Below are positions 38,433 through 50,210 of a stretch of 64,000 nt of DNA, piece by piece. The translations under genes were made by a program, and so were the position numbers. Positions within the stretch are counted from its first letter, which is position 1. Each line of letters opens with the position of its first letter. A model generated the notes under the pieces. The model was not told where the DNA came from, ran no database searches, and saw nothing but the letters and a program-made list of their open reading frames with translations. The stretch is from assembly GCF_046630445.1 (NCBI RefSeq), contig NC_092337.1:364814001-364878000 (forward strand), written 5' to 3'. Source of the stretch: Rutidosis leptorrhynchoides. Taxonomy: Eukaryota; Streptophyta; Magnoliopsida; Asterales; Asteraceae.

Positions 38433-38992
38433 AAGACCATAGATAACGTGGCGGCATCCGCCTCTATGACGCCACAAACGCCACCACAAATGTCGGAAAT
38501 GGGCGGTTGTGGGCGTTTGTGAGGCGGCGTTTGTCGCCGGATCAAGGAGAAAGAAGAGGGGCGGCAGTCTGATGTGGGGCTTCTTCATTGGTTGATAGTG
38601 TTGGGTGATTAAATCAATTGTTTGAGATGTATATATGTTGATTTCATGAAGTAATTGATGGGTGGAAATTTGCTCAGAAAAAAAATGGAGTTTACAAGTC
38701 TCTGCAACTCAACGAAGAAGAAGATAGAATATTATAAAAATTATAATTTATTCACCTGAAGTATATGCTAGTTTACATTTAAAATATATAGGTTATTGTA
38801 AACTAGTTTACTCCCTCAAAGTATATGCTAGTTTATATTTATATTTATAAATTAAATAAATACTTTTAATGTAACATTTTTTTAATTATTAATTTATGTA
38901 CCCTTTTTTTTTTTAATTTATGTAGTATTTTATCTTATGTAATAATTAAAAACCAAACAAAAGAATTAAAAATTAAATACAACGTCACTGTC
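38433..38992. other. Intergenic upstream of the transferase gene
   Basis: Contains a GC-rich stretch at 38440-38560 with inverted phrases (gacgccacaaacgcc against gggcgtttgtgaggcggcg), possibly a small foldback element. A duplicated phrase, 'agtatatgctagttta', is at 38760 and 38820. No gene seen. Confidence 0.4.
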
Positions 38993-39184
38993 ATCCTTTG
39001 ATAAAAGCTTCCATAACAACTCTCTCTTCTCTGGTATGGTTCTTGCCCCAAAAAGTGCACCACTTTCGCTGAGTTGTAATTTAATTTAATCCTTTGATAA
39101 AAGCTTCCATAACAACTCTCTCTTCTCTGGTATGGTTCTTGCCCCAAAAAGTGCACCACTTTCGCTGAGTTGTAATTTAATTTA
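38993..39184. repeat. Perfect 96-bp tandem duplication
   Basis: Two copies (38993-39088 and 39089-39184) that I read as identical, including 'ggtatggttcttgcccc' and 'gtgcaccactttcgctgag'. They lie 170-360 bp upstream of the transferase start codon, in its probable promoter. The apparent minus-strand frame through them merely repeats the same residues. Confidence 0.92.
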
Positions 39185-39356
39185 ATTTAATTTACGAATA
39201 CGAATGTGTGACAAATCACAATTCCAGACACCCAAATGATAGCTGAAAGTAACCAAAAACTCAGGTTTAGCAAAAATAATCGCCACAGAATAAAAGCAGA
39301 TAAATCCAAAGGAATTGGCAAAAATAACCGCTACAGAACAAGAGGAGAGAAAACCG

Positions 39357-42300
39357 ATGACGGACAGTTTGATCAGAACCTTAGTTGAAGCTATTCACTC
39401 CACTCCTACTCAGGCCGTTATTTACTTTTCCGGCGGTGCTTCTCAGGTCTCCTTCAATTATATTAATTTATATTTTATTTATTATTATTTATTATACCTA
39501 AATACCTAATACCTATAGCTATACATACATATACGTATTCACTATATAATCGATCCAAAAATTCAAATCACACATACACACCACATCAAAATTCAGGCGT
39601 TAAGTTGGTTAGCATCGGTTCCTGGAGCCTCAAACACACTTCTTGAAGTTATTGTTCCTTATTCTCGCATCTCCATGATTCAATTACTTGGTAAGGTATT
39701 TGTATCTTCTTTAATTTGAATTTCAAATAGAAATGCCTGGAAGTTTCTAGTCTAATAAGTGAATTGATATTATCTGTAGCTGCCTGTTCAATTCACTAGT
39801 AAGGAAACTGCTGAAGATATGGCATTAGTGGCTTATAATCGCGCTTTGAAGCTCTCTAAACCAGGTCATTTTCAGCTTATTCTTATCATGTTCAGTTTCT
39901 CATGTATTATGTATAGTTGATTATTGATTTGGCTGTTCTTTAGTTATTTTTATGCGGTGTAATTGAGGCTAATGTGGTGTAGTAGTTATGTTAATTTTGA
40001 AGTTAGATATGAGACAAGTATTTTCAAGCTGAACATTTTGATACTAACAAGCTGTTGTTTTTTGGCTGTCACTTCATAGTGAATAATTAATTAATTAATT
40101 TCTTTTCATGTGGATGGCCTAAGTAAATATATTTGAATGATGATAGCAAGAAACTACAAGATACAATCATTGAGCAATTGATCTCATAAACTCCGTTAAT
40201 ACAACTGTGCCAATCAACAAATATAACACTACCTTGACAGAATCAGATGAAACCAAAAGACAAGTCCAACAAACTAAGGGCACCTAAAATGTTTCCAAAC
40301 AAATCTTTGAGTCCAGAAATACCAACTGATTTCTGTACCCGACAGTTTTGTTCTCTCTATAGGTTAATAATGTATTCTTGTTTTTAACCCCATAAGAGTC
40401 AAGATGGACTCCATACTTTTGTTCAAGCGCATGAACATCACTTGTGGCTCTATTCATTGATGTTTTGGGTTTAACCCCCTGACTAGTCAGTCACGGTTGT
40501 AGCATTTGACACATACATATTACTCCCATTTTCCCTGGTTAATACAGCTGTTAATTTGGAGTCAGCTAATTCTTGGATGCTGGCAGTGTTTGGTAAGGAA
40601 GTAGATATTTTTTTTACCTTCTATTGCTATTTAATGAATATTTCTCTTGTCACAAGATATTATACCTGTTATTAGACGGAGCCATCATTTTTAAATATAT
40701 AATGTTTATTGGATTAAAGGATCGATGACTAAACAGAAAGGACAAGATAAACAAATAATGGATAAAATCCCTATTAAAAATAAAACAAACTAATTAGGAA
40801 GTATATCAAACTCTTCCTTCATTGCTTATTCTCCAAGTCAAACTCATCCCGGCTCTCATTGCTTGCTTTCCACGTTGAGGAATCCAGTCAACCGACCCAC
40901 CTTTGATCGCAACCCACAATCACTCTTTTAGCCCACCTGTCGAGCATTCGTCTTGAGCCCAAACCCATTCATACACGCAGTCACTATTATTGGGCCAGGC
41001 TCACTCGTAACTACATAAATGGTGTGTTTGAGTCAACTTCAAAGATATATACTCGAGGCTTCTTACAAATGAGTTTTTGCTGGAACTTTAGCATTTTACC
41101 TAAAACAATGTTAAATTAATTTGGTAATTTTCCAATTTCTACATTATGAGGATTCTTGAAGTTTGAAATTATTTATGGACAAGTTGTGTGTTTGCCTAAA
41201 TAAAATAGTTTTTATGCTAGGCTTTTTTATAGGAGGTTGAGAGAGTAGAGAGGATTAATAATGGTCATATTGTGAGTTTCCTATCTTACGTGCATGTCTC
41301 TTTGGAGATATAATGATATATACTGGCAAAGTTGTAAAAGTCCCGAGTTGGTTGAGTAGGGGACGAGACGGGGATGACTTGGGCGTTGACCAACATGAAG
41401 TTTTAGTAATAAACAAATTAAACACATGTATATTACATGTAAATAGATCAAACATAAAAATTTTAAATGTAGTTACATAGATAGAGAGCAAAAAATTTGA
41501 TTTCAAAAAATACTAAAATGTTGATCTTACTTTGAATTTGATAACTCAACCCAACTTAGGCCAACTTTGACTTGACTTTTTAGTGTTGACCGACTTTACC
41601 TTTGAGAGATGTGTGAGGCCGTTCAAGAGTGTTTGAGAAGAGCATTAATTCTTGTATGTTATTCATATATATATTGTTTTTTTATGCGGCCTAAGGGTTT
41701 TGTGGATTTTCACTCATGTCTTTGGAGGTTTTCCACGTAAATTTTTTTGTCATTATTGGCTATATTAAATATTAATATTATTAATATTAATATTAATATT
41801 ATTGTATTGATTTTTTTTGTTGTGGTGATTGATCTCAATAGTTTTTCAGGACTACGGGGTCAATCATTTGACATCTTATGTGTCTGTATGATGTTTATAA
41901 TATTTGGGAACAAATGCAGCTTTTAACATATGCAGTATCTTTTTCCTTTTAGGTTTTCCGGTAGTTGGTGTGGGATTTACCGGCTCTTTAGCTACTACAC
42001 GCCCTAAACTTGGGGATCACCGGTAGGTATTTATAATTTGTTCAATTATTGCTTATTAACGGATCTGTATGTAGACCATAGTTAAATGCTTTGACCGGGA
42101 TTTTATGTAGTAATATAGCTAAAATGATGGTATCATATACTCTTTTAATCTGTATCTTGTTTCATAATTAGGTTTTACTTGTCAACACGAACTTCAAACT
42201 GGCTTTGGGCTTCTTCTGTAACTCTCACAAAGGTAAGATTAAGACTTTAATTTTTACATTAGTTGTGGAAATTACCATTTTAATAGTTTATACCAGGAGA

Positions 42301-44300
42301 GAAAGTAACCATTGATCCCTAGTTATCATGAAATATCCCAATTTTAATAATTTCTATCTTATTGATCCTCCATCTTGTTAATAGTAACTTTTTTATTCAC
42401 TAGTATCAAAATAGGAAGCCATGTAGTGATATTCTATCAAAAAGATTAAAGAAAGAAAAAGGTAAACCGATGAAATAGATCATCATTCTTTAAATTCTTA
42501 GCATTGTCTTGTTAAAATATATATAACTTCCCAACTATATTTGTATAATTAGTTGGTACTTGCAGGGGGTAAGAAGTCGAGAACAAGAAGAACGAATATC
42601 AAGCCAAGTTTTAATCAAGGTATGTGATAAGTAGAGAATCCTAGAATTGAAGATACTACCATTATAAATATAGAATTTTAAACTAATTGATATTGTATGC
42701 TAATGAAAAACAGGCAATTGCAGATGCTTGCAAGGTTCCAAGTTCCATATCATTTGTTTCAGATTTGGATGAAAATGAAGTTCCTTGTATAAGTGAACAG
42801 TGTTTTGATGAAGACCAAGAACTAGAACAATTAATACATGGCAAAATAGACTTCAAAGTTTTTCCATTTGACAATGGTAATAACGTTCAATATGCATTCT
42901 TCCAAGTCTTGTGTACAGATAAACTGAAATCATTTTCTGTTAATCTATTTTATGAAATCAGTATCAACTGGAGAAAGGAAAGTAATTCTTTCTGGATCGT
43001 TTAACCCTCTACATGATGGTCATCTTAAGCTGTTGGAAGTTGCAATGAGGTATGTTGACTTGTGGTTGACTATTTATTGTACTCTGCAACTGTACTTGAC
43101 ACTTATAAAAATGTTCTCGTTCTTATATGATTACACATGCTTCATAAGCTTCTCATTTTTACATATGAGTTCATAATAACATTTCTAATGGTTGATTTAT
43201 TTGTGCAGTTTGTGTAGTGATGGGTATCCATGCTTTGAGCTGTCAGCCATAAATGCAGACAAAGATCCTTTGACTGTTGCAAAGATTAAAGAACGTGTTA
43301 AACAGTTTGAAAAAGCTGGTGAGCTCGAGTTTTTAGGGGATTTTTTTTAAGATATGGTAACTGTTTGTAAAAGTCGGTTGAGTCGGTCAACACATCGTTT
43401 TGCGGACTAATTTGTTCCGTTTTACCCCAAAACGCTGAAAAAGTAGGTCAAAGTTGGAGTGAGTCGGCCAAAGTCAGTCAAAGTCAAAAATTGGTCAAGA
43501 TTTTAATATAATCTTTTAAATTAGATTTTGTGCCCTATGTCTATGTTTTAAACATGTATGTGTTATGTTTGATATATTAATGTGTAATATATATATAGGG
43601 GCAGGATCAATGTGGAAGTAACCAATCGGGGGGAAGCAAAAAAATTTTTTTTTTTTTCGTTTTTTTTGGAATTTTTTTTTCCGGCATCAAGATCACACGA
43701 AAATATGAACATTTAGAAGAGACACTTCGTGATGAATGTTATTATTTAGGCGGGAAAACGATCGACAAAAATAACATTCAAGATAATATTGTTCGTGAAG
43801 AATATATGAACGTTTTTTTTTCATGTTTTGTGAAGTAAAATTTAGCTCGATTTAGAGTTTAGGGTTTAGGGTTTGGTGTTTTGGGTTTATGGAAGGTTTG
43901 GTGTTTTGGGTTTATTCCATAAACCCAAAACACCAAACCCTAAACTCTAAACCGTTCGTGTTAAAAACTTAATCTAAATCCTAAATCTAAACCCTAAATC
44001 TAAACCCTAAACCCTAAATTTCTAAACCCTAATATCTAAACCCTATAAACCCTAATATCTAAACCTCAATAGCTAAAACCTCAACATACGCTCGAAAAAC
44101 ACGATAATTGTTATATATTACTTCTTCGAGCGTTTTCCCGCCAAAATAAAAACATTTATCACAAAGTCTCTCTAGTAAATGTTCATATTTTCATCCCATC
44201 TATAATGTTCGTAAACAAAGTTTTTTCAAAAAACGAAAAAAAAAAAAATTTTTGCTTCCCCCCGGTTCCCCCCGATTGGTTACTTCCCTCTTGATCCTAC

Positions 44301-44385
<85 letters not shown>

Positions 44386-45324
44386 GTTCAATTTATTTAT
44401 TACTAAAAGTCAACGTTGCTGCCCGACTCGTCTCCTTCTTGTCCCCGACCGACTCATCCCCGACTTGCGACTTTTACAACCTTGAATATGATGAACCGTG
44501 GTTCTTAAATTAGGTGCTTTTGTTTGTTATTTAAATTAAAACAATAATCATTGTTTGGTTTTCTCGTACATGTCATAATGAGTTATCTATATAATCACAC
44601 TAATTGGCACCAACTTAGACATTGAATATCGTGTTTAACAGTTTGAAAAAGCTGGTGAGCTCCAGTTTTTAGGGGATTTTTATTTTTTTTTAATATGATT
44701 AACCCTGGTTGTTAATTTGGGTGTTTTTTTTTTCCAAATTAAGATTAATATTAACATTGTTTACAATAATAATTGTTTTGCAAATGCAGAAAAAACAGTG
44801 ATTATTTCTAATCAGCCATTATTTTATAAGAAAGCAGAGCTTTTTCCCGGCAGTGCTTTTGTAATCGGTGCTGATACTGCTGCAAGGCTTATAGATGTAA
44901 GTCCAATCAGTCACCAATAAAGGGTATTTTTATTATTATTATTGTTTTTTTTGTTATTATGCTCTCAAAATTCACTAATAACTTTGAAATCTCTTCATGT
45001 TGTACCAGCCAAAGTACTATGGGGGCAACTATAATAATATGATAGATACACTTCTTGGATGTAAAAGAACAGGATGCACTTTTCTTGTAGGTGGTCGAAA
45101 AATGGATGGTGTTTTCAAGGTTGGATACAATACATTCAAGTTACACAAACATCTTGAACTAATTTTTGAAGTTAAATAACAACGTCAAAATTGTACTGTT
45201 ATTGTAGGTGTTGGAAGATTTTGATATCCCACGTGAGTTAGAAGATATGTTTATTTCAATACCAGTGGATAAGTTTCGAATGGACATTTCATCGACTGAA
45301 ATAAGGAAAAACCAAGGAGTGTAA
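39357..45324 (+). CDS. CinA-like / nucleotidylyltransferase fusion protein
   Basis: Twelve exons: 39357-39446, 39597-39695, 39780-39864, 41953-42022, 42172-42232, 42566-42619, 42714-42876, 42962-43049, 43209-43318, 44790-44896, 45009-45119, 45208-45324. All introns are GT-AG and in frame, giving 384 residues. Residues 1-150 resemble the CinA C-terminal (NMN amidase-like) fold: FSGGASQALSWLASVPGASN, then VGVGFTGSL. From about 212 comes a nucleotidylyltransferase domain: SGSFNPLHDGH, with HxGH at 225-228 binding the nucleotide, GADTAARL near 300, and ISSTEIR at 373-379. The domain class transfers a nucleotide to a phosphorylated substrate (NMNAT, cytidylyltransferase); the substrate is unknown. 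An Arabidopsis homologue, AT2G01220 from memory, is annotated nucleotidylyl transferase superfamily. Introns 3 (2.1 kb) and 9 (1.5 kb) carry transposons. Start is the ATG preceding MTDSLIRTL. Confidence 0.9.
41327..41625 (+). mobile_element. Terminal-inverted-repeat transposon copy in intron 3
   Basis: Begins 'aaagttgtaaaagtcccgag' and closes near 'gttgaccgactttacctttg', a degenerate inverse of the start. The interior ('tagtaataaacaaattaaaca') matches, in opposite orientation, the element in intron 9 of the same gene. No coding sequence. Confidence 0.55.
43598..44303. mobile_element. Foldback element with telomere-like core
   Basis: Long terminal inverted repeats: GGATCAATGTGGAAGTAACC on the left matches the inverse of 'ggttacttccctcttgatcc' on the right, and inversion continues through 'gcttcccc', 'aaatatgaacattta' and 'ggcgggaaaacg'. 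The core contains 'tttagggtttaggg' (43856-43875), a perfect hairpin with 19-bp arms around 43899-43940, and a run of CCCTAAA-like units (43980-44060). Flanked by TA-rich sequence. No coding capacity. Confidence 0.75.
44304..44380. repeat. (TA)n microsatellite in intron 9
   Basis: About 38 TA units abutting the foldback element. Confidence 0.93.
44630..44690 (+). repeat. Duplicated exon 9 end with a second donor site
   Basis: The last 25 or so bases of exon 9 and its donor (cagtttgaaaaagctg, then gtgagctc and 'tttttaggggattttt') recur at 44630-44680 in the following intron. The flank after the copy (44690-44780) matches 44487-44560, so this is an ancestral tandem duplication of about 205 bp later split by the transposon. 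The copy appears to be non-coding. Confidence 0.75.
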
Positions 45325-47350
45325 GTAAAATAATCATAGTCTTGTAGTAAATAAATTAACTAATTCATTTCATATTGCTCCCTTTGTTCAAGGGTCTTTG
45401 GTTGTTATTCATAAACCACATTGGTGTGTCTTGTATAAATACACTTTTCTCATAAACTTCTAAAATGTGTATTGATTTGTTGCTTTTTATGAGATTGTTA
45501 GGCTCTTATTTTCTTCTCTAAAATTTATGATGATTATTGTTTTATGCCTTTCTTGGGATCTTTACGTATGTGATTATCTTGCCACTATTAATATATAAAC
45601 ATGACAGAAATTTCAAAGAAATAGCATAGATGATTTGGCGTTTCAACATAGTTGGGTTTTCCTGAAACAAAAGGCATCTTGCATGTTTCATTTTAGTGTA
45701 TACGCCTATTGTGGTAGATGCAAAAGTTGTAGGAAGAACAGTGTTACGTTGCTCATAATGGTCAATAAGATAAAGGCTAGTCTCATTTGAGTTGTATAAC
45801 TTGTTCTAGGCCGCCATCCTTCATCCACACTACATATGATCAGAAGTTCAATAGAGTACTCTGCTTGAAATCCCTACTTGGTTGTGTTCTGAGGTGCCTA
45901 GGCCTTTCTTTAAGGGAACAATCAGTTAGAAAGCAGTTCTCACTAATAGGTCAAACGCTCCAAAGTTAAACTTGGTTTAATTATAATGTGATTTGAAAAC
46001 AGGTGTCGAGTCCCTTTAATGTGTAGGGGCCGCTTATTATTTCCTCTTGCTCTCTCTTTAGTTCGTGCGAATGGTACCTCTTACCTTGATGTCGAGGCCT
46101 ACTACGTAGAAATGTACTCTTTGTCTTCGCAAATGTGAGTGTGGGTTCGAGCCCCATTCATGTCAAGAACTTGCACCTTTTGCCAAAGTGAGATTAATCT
46201 CGTTCCCGTCTCAGATGGAGTACAGACATCCGACGCTTATGAAGTGGTGAATTTCAATAGGAAACACAGAGTTTGGGTGTCGCCAATTTATGCATTTTCC
46301 CTAGTTCACCAACGGTCACAAAATAGATTTATGTGGAAGTATCTGAAGCTGGTCTATATTTCCGTATTCAAACATATAATCTGAATGTTATCATTTATAT
46401 TAAAATTTAAATTTAAAAAAAGTCCGATCCAAATATTCTCTATCTAGGCCGGGTAATCCCTGCAAGGACTATGGCCACCCAACTAGAGTTTTATAACCCT
46501 TGACCCTAGTTAGAGACATGATCCGTTTGGTCGTAATTTCTTGTTAAGCCCATGTATGAATTGAAGTTCGAGTATAATTTTGGTGAGCAATGCTATCAAA
46601 AGCCTTTGTTTTTATTTGTTGTATACGTATTTTGACACATTCTAATGCGTCGAGCAACAATTTACCTTCCCCAACATTCTGGAATTCGGGGGTCCAAAGC
46701 TTGCTTAAAATAGAGTTTTTTTTTAAAGACTTGGAGAACTCGGATCTCGGAAAAATCTCATTTGGACATTTTTGGGAGATCTTGGCATCTCGAAAAAATC
46801 TAGGGGATCTCGGACGTTGACTTACGTTGATTTTTTGGTGTTTTTGGTATAAATTTATGTGTGTGTGTGTGTTTTAACAAAAGAATCCGAGAAATTAATG
46901 AAAAAATCCGAGAAATTACGAGATTTTACGAGCAAATCCGAGAAATGAGCAAGAAAATTCGAAAATCGTGGCTTTGACCAAGTTTGACCCGTTGACCGGG
47001 AAATCTCGGGAGATGGACATCTCGTATTGGTTGCCTTCAAAAAATTAGATCTCGGAGAGAAATGGAGAGATTTACAATACTGCTTGTACCAAAGAAGACA
47101 CATCATTTAATATTCGCCAACAAAGTTTGTACCGATCTAATGAGAATCAATCACAAATAAAGAAAGATATGAAAGGCTTGAGAATTACAGATATTACTAT
47201 TACTAAACATTCTAAATATGGTATTTGTTGTCACCATTTGATTGCTTAAAACAACTGTTGAAACCGAATTGTAACCAGGCTCCAACACGACCCGACTACT
47301 TCTCCCCCCCTTTTAAACTGGCTCAGGCTCAACGAAGTGGGGCAGTAACA
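45325..47350. other. 3' region of the transferase gene and intergenic sequence
   Basis: No gene recognised. A B-box-like 'gggttcgagcccc' at 46143-46155 may mark a decayed SINE. At 46740-47060 the phrases 'gatctcgg' and 'atccgagaaat' recur many times, with a short (TG)n at 46859-46872, probably another decayed transposon. Open frames here are short and unconvincing. Confidence 0.45.
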
Positions 47351-49238
47351 CTAGTTATGTTCAATACAGGAAGTGGTTGTTAGGATTATAGAACGCAACA
47401 AGATGAGTGATTTAAACCAATCACTCACTCACAAACGATAGACAATATTGCTAACCTTAGGAACGATAAATAAATGCATAAAACGGCACACATTTAACGT
47501 GGTTATATCCCAACTCCAAAAATATTGAGAATTACTCCATAAGCGCAAACAGAGATTTTCTACTATATTTTCGTGCTCATAATTACAGGTTACATGGGTA
47601 TGTATCCTTTAGTGCTAAACTATGACGAATCAAACACAAACAAGAACTTCTTATTGTGTACGAATTCTACCCGCCCAACACCACGTCGCGACCGCATTGA
47701 GAAACTCGCGGTCGCGAGATTACATCAGACATGAAATCTTAATCCAACTCGACTTTTGATTGCATCTTCGTTTCCTTGTTTAATTCGAACTTCAGGCTCA
47801 ACAAATCTCCCAGGAGACATTATTAGCCGATTAACCTACGCACACTCCAACCTACGCAAGGCTAGCAGATTTTCGATAAAAAGTTCTTTAACCATTAGTC
47901 TAAATCGTAAATCAAAACCACCTTAATTGTGTTTATACCACTGCAATAACTCTATATTAGCCGATTAACCACTCCTTTTGATACCGCCAGATAAAACCAC
48001 CCGAAACACATCGCGCTTCCACATCATGGGAAGGAAGTCTTTCAACACCCAAAAAACACCGCTGAGCGATAATCCAAACTCATAATTACTAGTTTGAGCC
48101 ATCTCGGTTTCTTTCGCCACCATCTTCATAAACTAGAAGATCAATTTCTTACACTAGAAGACCAATTGAAGTATGTGACTCTTCAATTATAGGATTCTTC
48201 ATGAGACAACAACACCCCGATCTAGACACGACCAATCCCGAACCCCACATGTCAACGATCACTCGTACATATTATCCCCGTCTATCTATGATTTTCTCTA
48301 CCAACAATAAGAAAATCCCAACAGACGCCTTTGTAGACCTTTCATCAAAGTACCCTAGTGAAAACGCAATCACCACCTTGAAATCTACCACCTTTTTCAA
48401 CTTTAGGCTTTCTCGTTGGTACACTAACATCCTCATAGCGCTATGAATTTTACAAACCCCATCTTCTCTCCCAAATACGCTCCCACTATACGAGTAAAAA
48501 ATAAACCACGACTTCTTGAGAAGAAACTTGGTTCGTACCACCGGTTAGTCGCAAATTATTTTGTCATTGGAGAGTAAAACAAGTATTCGAAGCCCTAGTG
48601 TTACCCGAAATCAACACACTATATTGAGAACATTGAAGTACAACGTCACATAACCATCTCCACAACTCCACTAGTCGACTAACTCCCACTAGCTCGATAA
48701 ATTCCGTCGGTTACCAAACTCATATCCTGTTCCTGACACCCTCAACAATCCTAGAAATCTCAAGTTTCTGGACTTACAAGATTATCCGCCCCAACCATCA
48801 CCTAAAGATTCCTAATTAATCACCTTCGAAGAAAACAACGCTCCCTTTGTTGACACGTTAACCAAACCCGAGCAACCGTCGTATGCGTTCTATCCGACAC
48901 CCTTCGACAATCAATTTCCCTACTGACAAGAAGCTTTAACCTGCCCGCATATTCCATAACTCCCAAGCACCAAACTTCCTCGATAACTCCCACTGTCGAC
49001 TTTCAACCAATGCACCCCGTTCATTACAGCACCTACAAAATCTGAGTTAAACCACCCTACTAAGCTCCCGTAAAAAACCAACATCCCTGAAAACTCAACT
49101 CGTATCACTTGATGTATGACGAGACAAAACATTCTCGCACACTTGCGTCATCAAAAACGAAAAGCTCATCCTGAAACTGCCTAAATTCTAAAAGTTGTAT
49201 CTGAAAATGTAACGGTCCGATCAGCCTCAAATTTTTAC
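47351..49238. other. Unidentified, possibly repeat-derived stretch
   Basis: Begins 'tgttaggattatagaacgc', which could be a Ty1/copia-type LTR start, with 'aacgtggttatatcccaact' further in. No matching LTR end or PBS was found. Positions 47830-49100 are richer in C (on +) than the surroundings, with repeated 'agccgattaacc' (47827, 47957) and several 'ctcccact' phrases. No open frame above 90 codons. Confidence 0.35.
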
Positions 49239-49656
49239 TGTTTATATGTGTAAACATACACATATTATAAGAATTGCACAAAAACAGCAAGCTGTAAAGT
49301 TGTGCAAATAACAAAATGTAAACCACAATATTTAGTCAGCGCGTAAATAATTACAAAGATGGCGCAAAGTCCGCATATATTAGCGTTTATACAATGCTAT
49401 GCGCAGTCATTCAAAAACTCTAATTAGAAGTCTTGTGTCTTAATTTAAAGGTTGTTGAACCAGTGAACTTCCAAGATATGACATAGTTCCTCTACGTGTC
49501 TCATAGGGTATAATCAAGACCGGGACGTGGTGATTCACCATTCTTAATGAATGGAAAACGATCATAAGGTCCCATAAACTTCAAAAAAGCTTCAATCTCC
49601 AATCTTATTACACTCAGACTAAATTTGATTAGTATAGTCGAATTTAGGCTCGATCA
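49239..49656 (+). repeat. 5' LTR of the short Tat-like element
   Basis: 418 bp, starts TGTTTATATGTGTAAAC and ends CTCGATCA. Matches 60283-60396 plus 63645-63959, for example 'ggcgcaaagtccgcatatat' and 'aacgatcataaggtccc'. Confidence 0.8.
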
Positions 49657-49658
49657 AT

Positions 49659-49675
49659 TGGCGCCATCCGTGGGA
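49659..49675 (+). other. Primer-binding site (TGGCGCC type)
   Basis: TGGCGCCATCCGTGGGA two bases after the LTR, a form common in Tat-lineage gypsy elements. Confidence 0.8.
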
Positions 49676-50137
49676 TTCTCGAAAATAACGGATTAGATTG
49701 TGAAAATTAACTAATTTTGTTAATAATCGAAGTCTCAATAATAATCATGTTCTAACTTTCTGTTGCAGATTTGCAAGATAGCCGCCTCATAAACAGCAAT
49801 TTTACAAGGGGGTGGTTTATTTGCTCGTTGAGATCGTGTTGGTGCCTAAGGGGAAAAGTCTGCTAGTGTAACGACCCGGAAGTTTCCGACCAAATTTAAA
49901 CCTTAAACTCTATATGTTTCCGACACGATAAGCAAAATCTGTAATGTTGAGTCTAGAAAGTTTGAAATCTATATTCAGATAATCAGTTATCCTTTGATTG
50001 TGCCTGACGATTCACGAACCATTGTGTGTATGTAAGTGTATAAATAAATACATAAATATAAAAATGTATATATGATCTTTGGAGTTAATAAAATAAACTT
50101 TAATCAATTAGAATTAAACATATAAAACAATTAGGTA

Positions 50138-50210
<73 letters not shown>

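Larger units (their letters stand above)
43366..44482 (-). mobile_element. Same transposon family in intron 9, reversed and nested
   Basis: Ends are 'gtttgtaaaagtcgg' and 'gcgacttttacaac', an inverted pair. Minus-strand sequence from 44482 follows the intron 3 copy (gtcggggacaag, then tagtaataaataaattgaaca). It is interrupted by a foldback element at 43598-44303. It enlarges the intron but leaves the splice sites intact. Confidence 0.6.

Noticed and set aside
38935-39159. Minus-strand frame with an internal repeat
   Set aside because: The repeat is just the 96-bp tandem duplication; no family resemblance.
42952-43176. Separate gene starting near the HDGH motif
   Set aside because: It is exon 8 of the transferase gene read from an internal Met into the following intron.
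43980-44070. Telomere or chromosome end
   Set aside because: CCCTAAA-like units are few and degenerate, lie inside an intronic foldback element, and genes and repeats continue on both sides.
44200-44391. Minus-strand frame rich in Ile-Tyr in intron 9
   Set aside because: Same cause: (TA)n plus the edge of the foldback element.
46050-46440. Second SINE around a B-box-like motif
   Set aside because: A B-box-like GGGTTCGAGCCCC exists, but no convincing A box, tail with target duplication, or similarity to the SINE at 34829.
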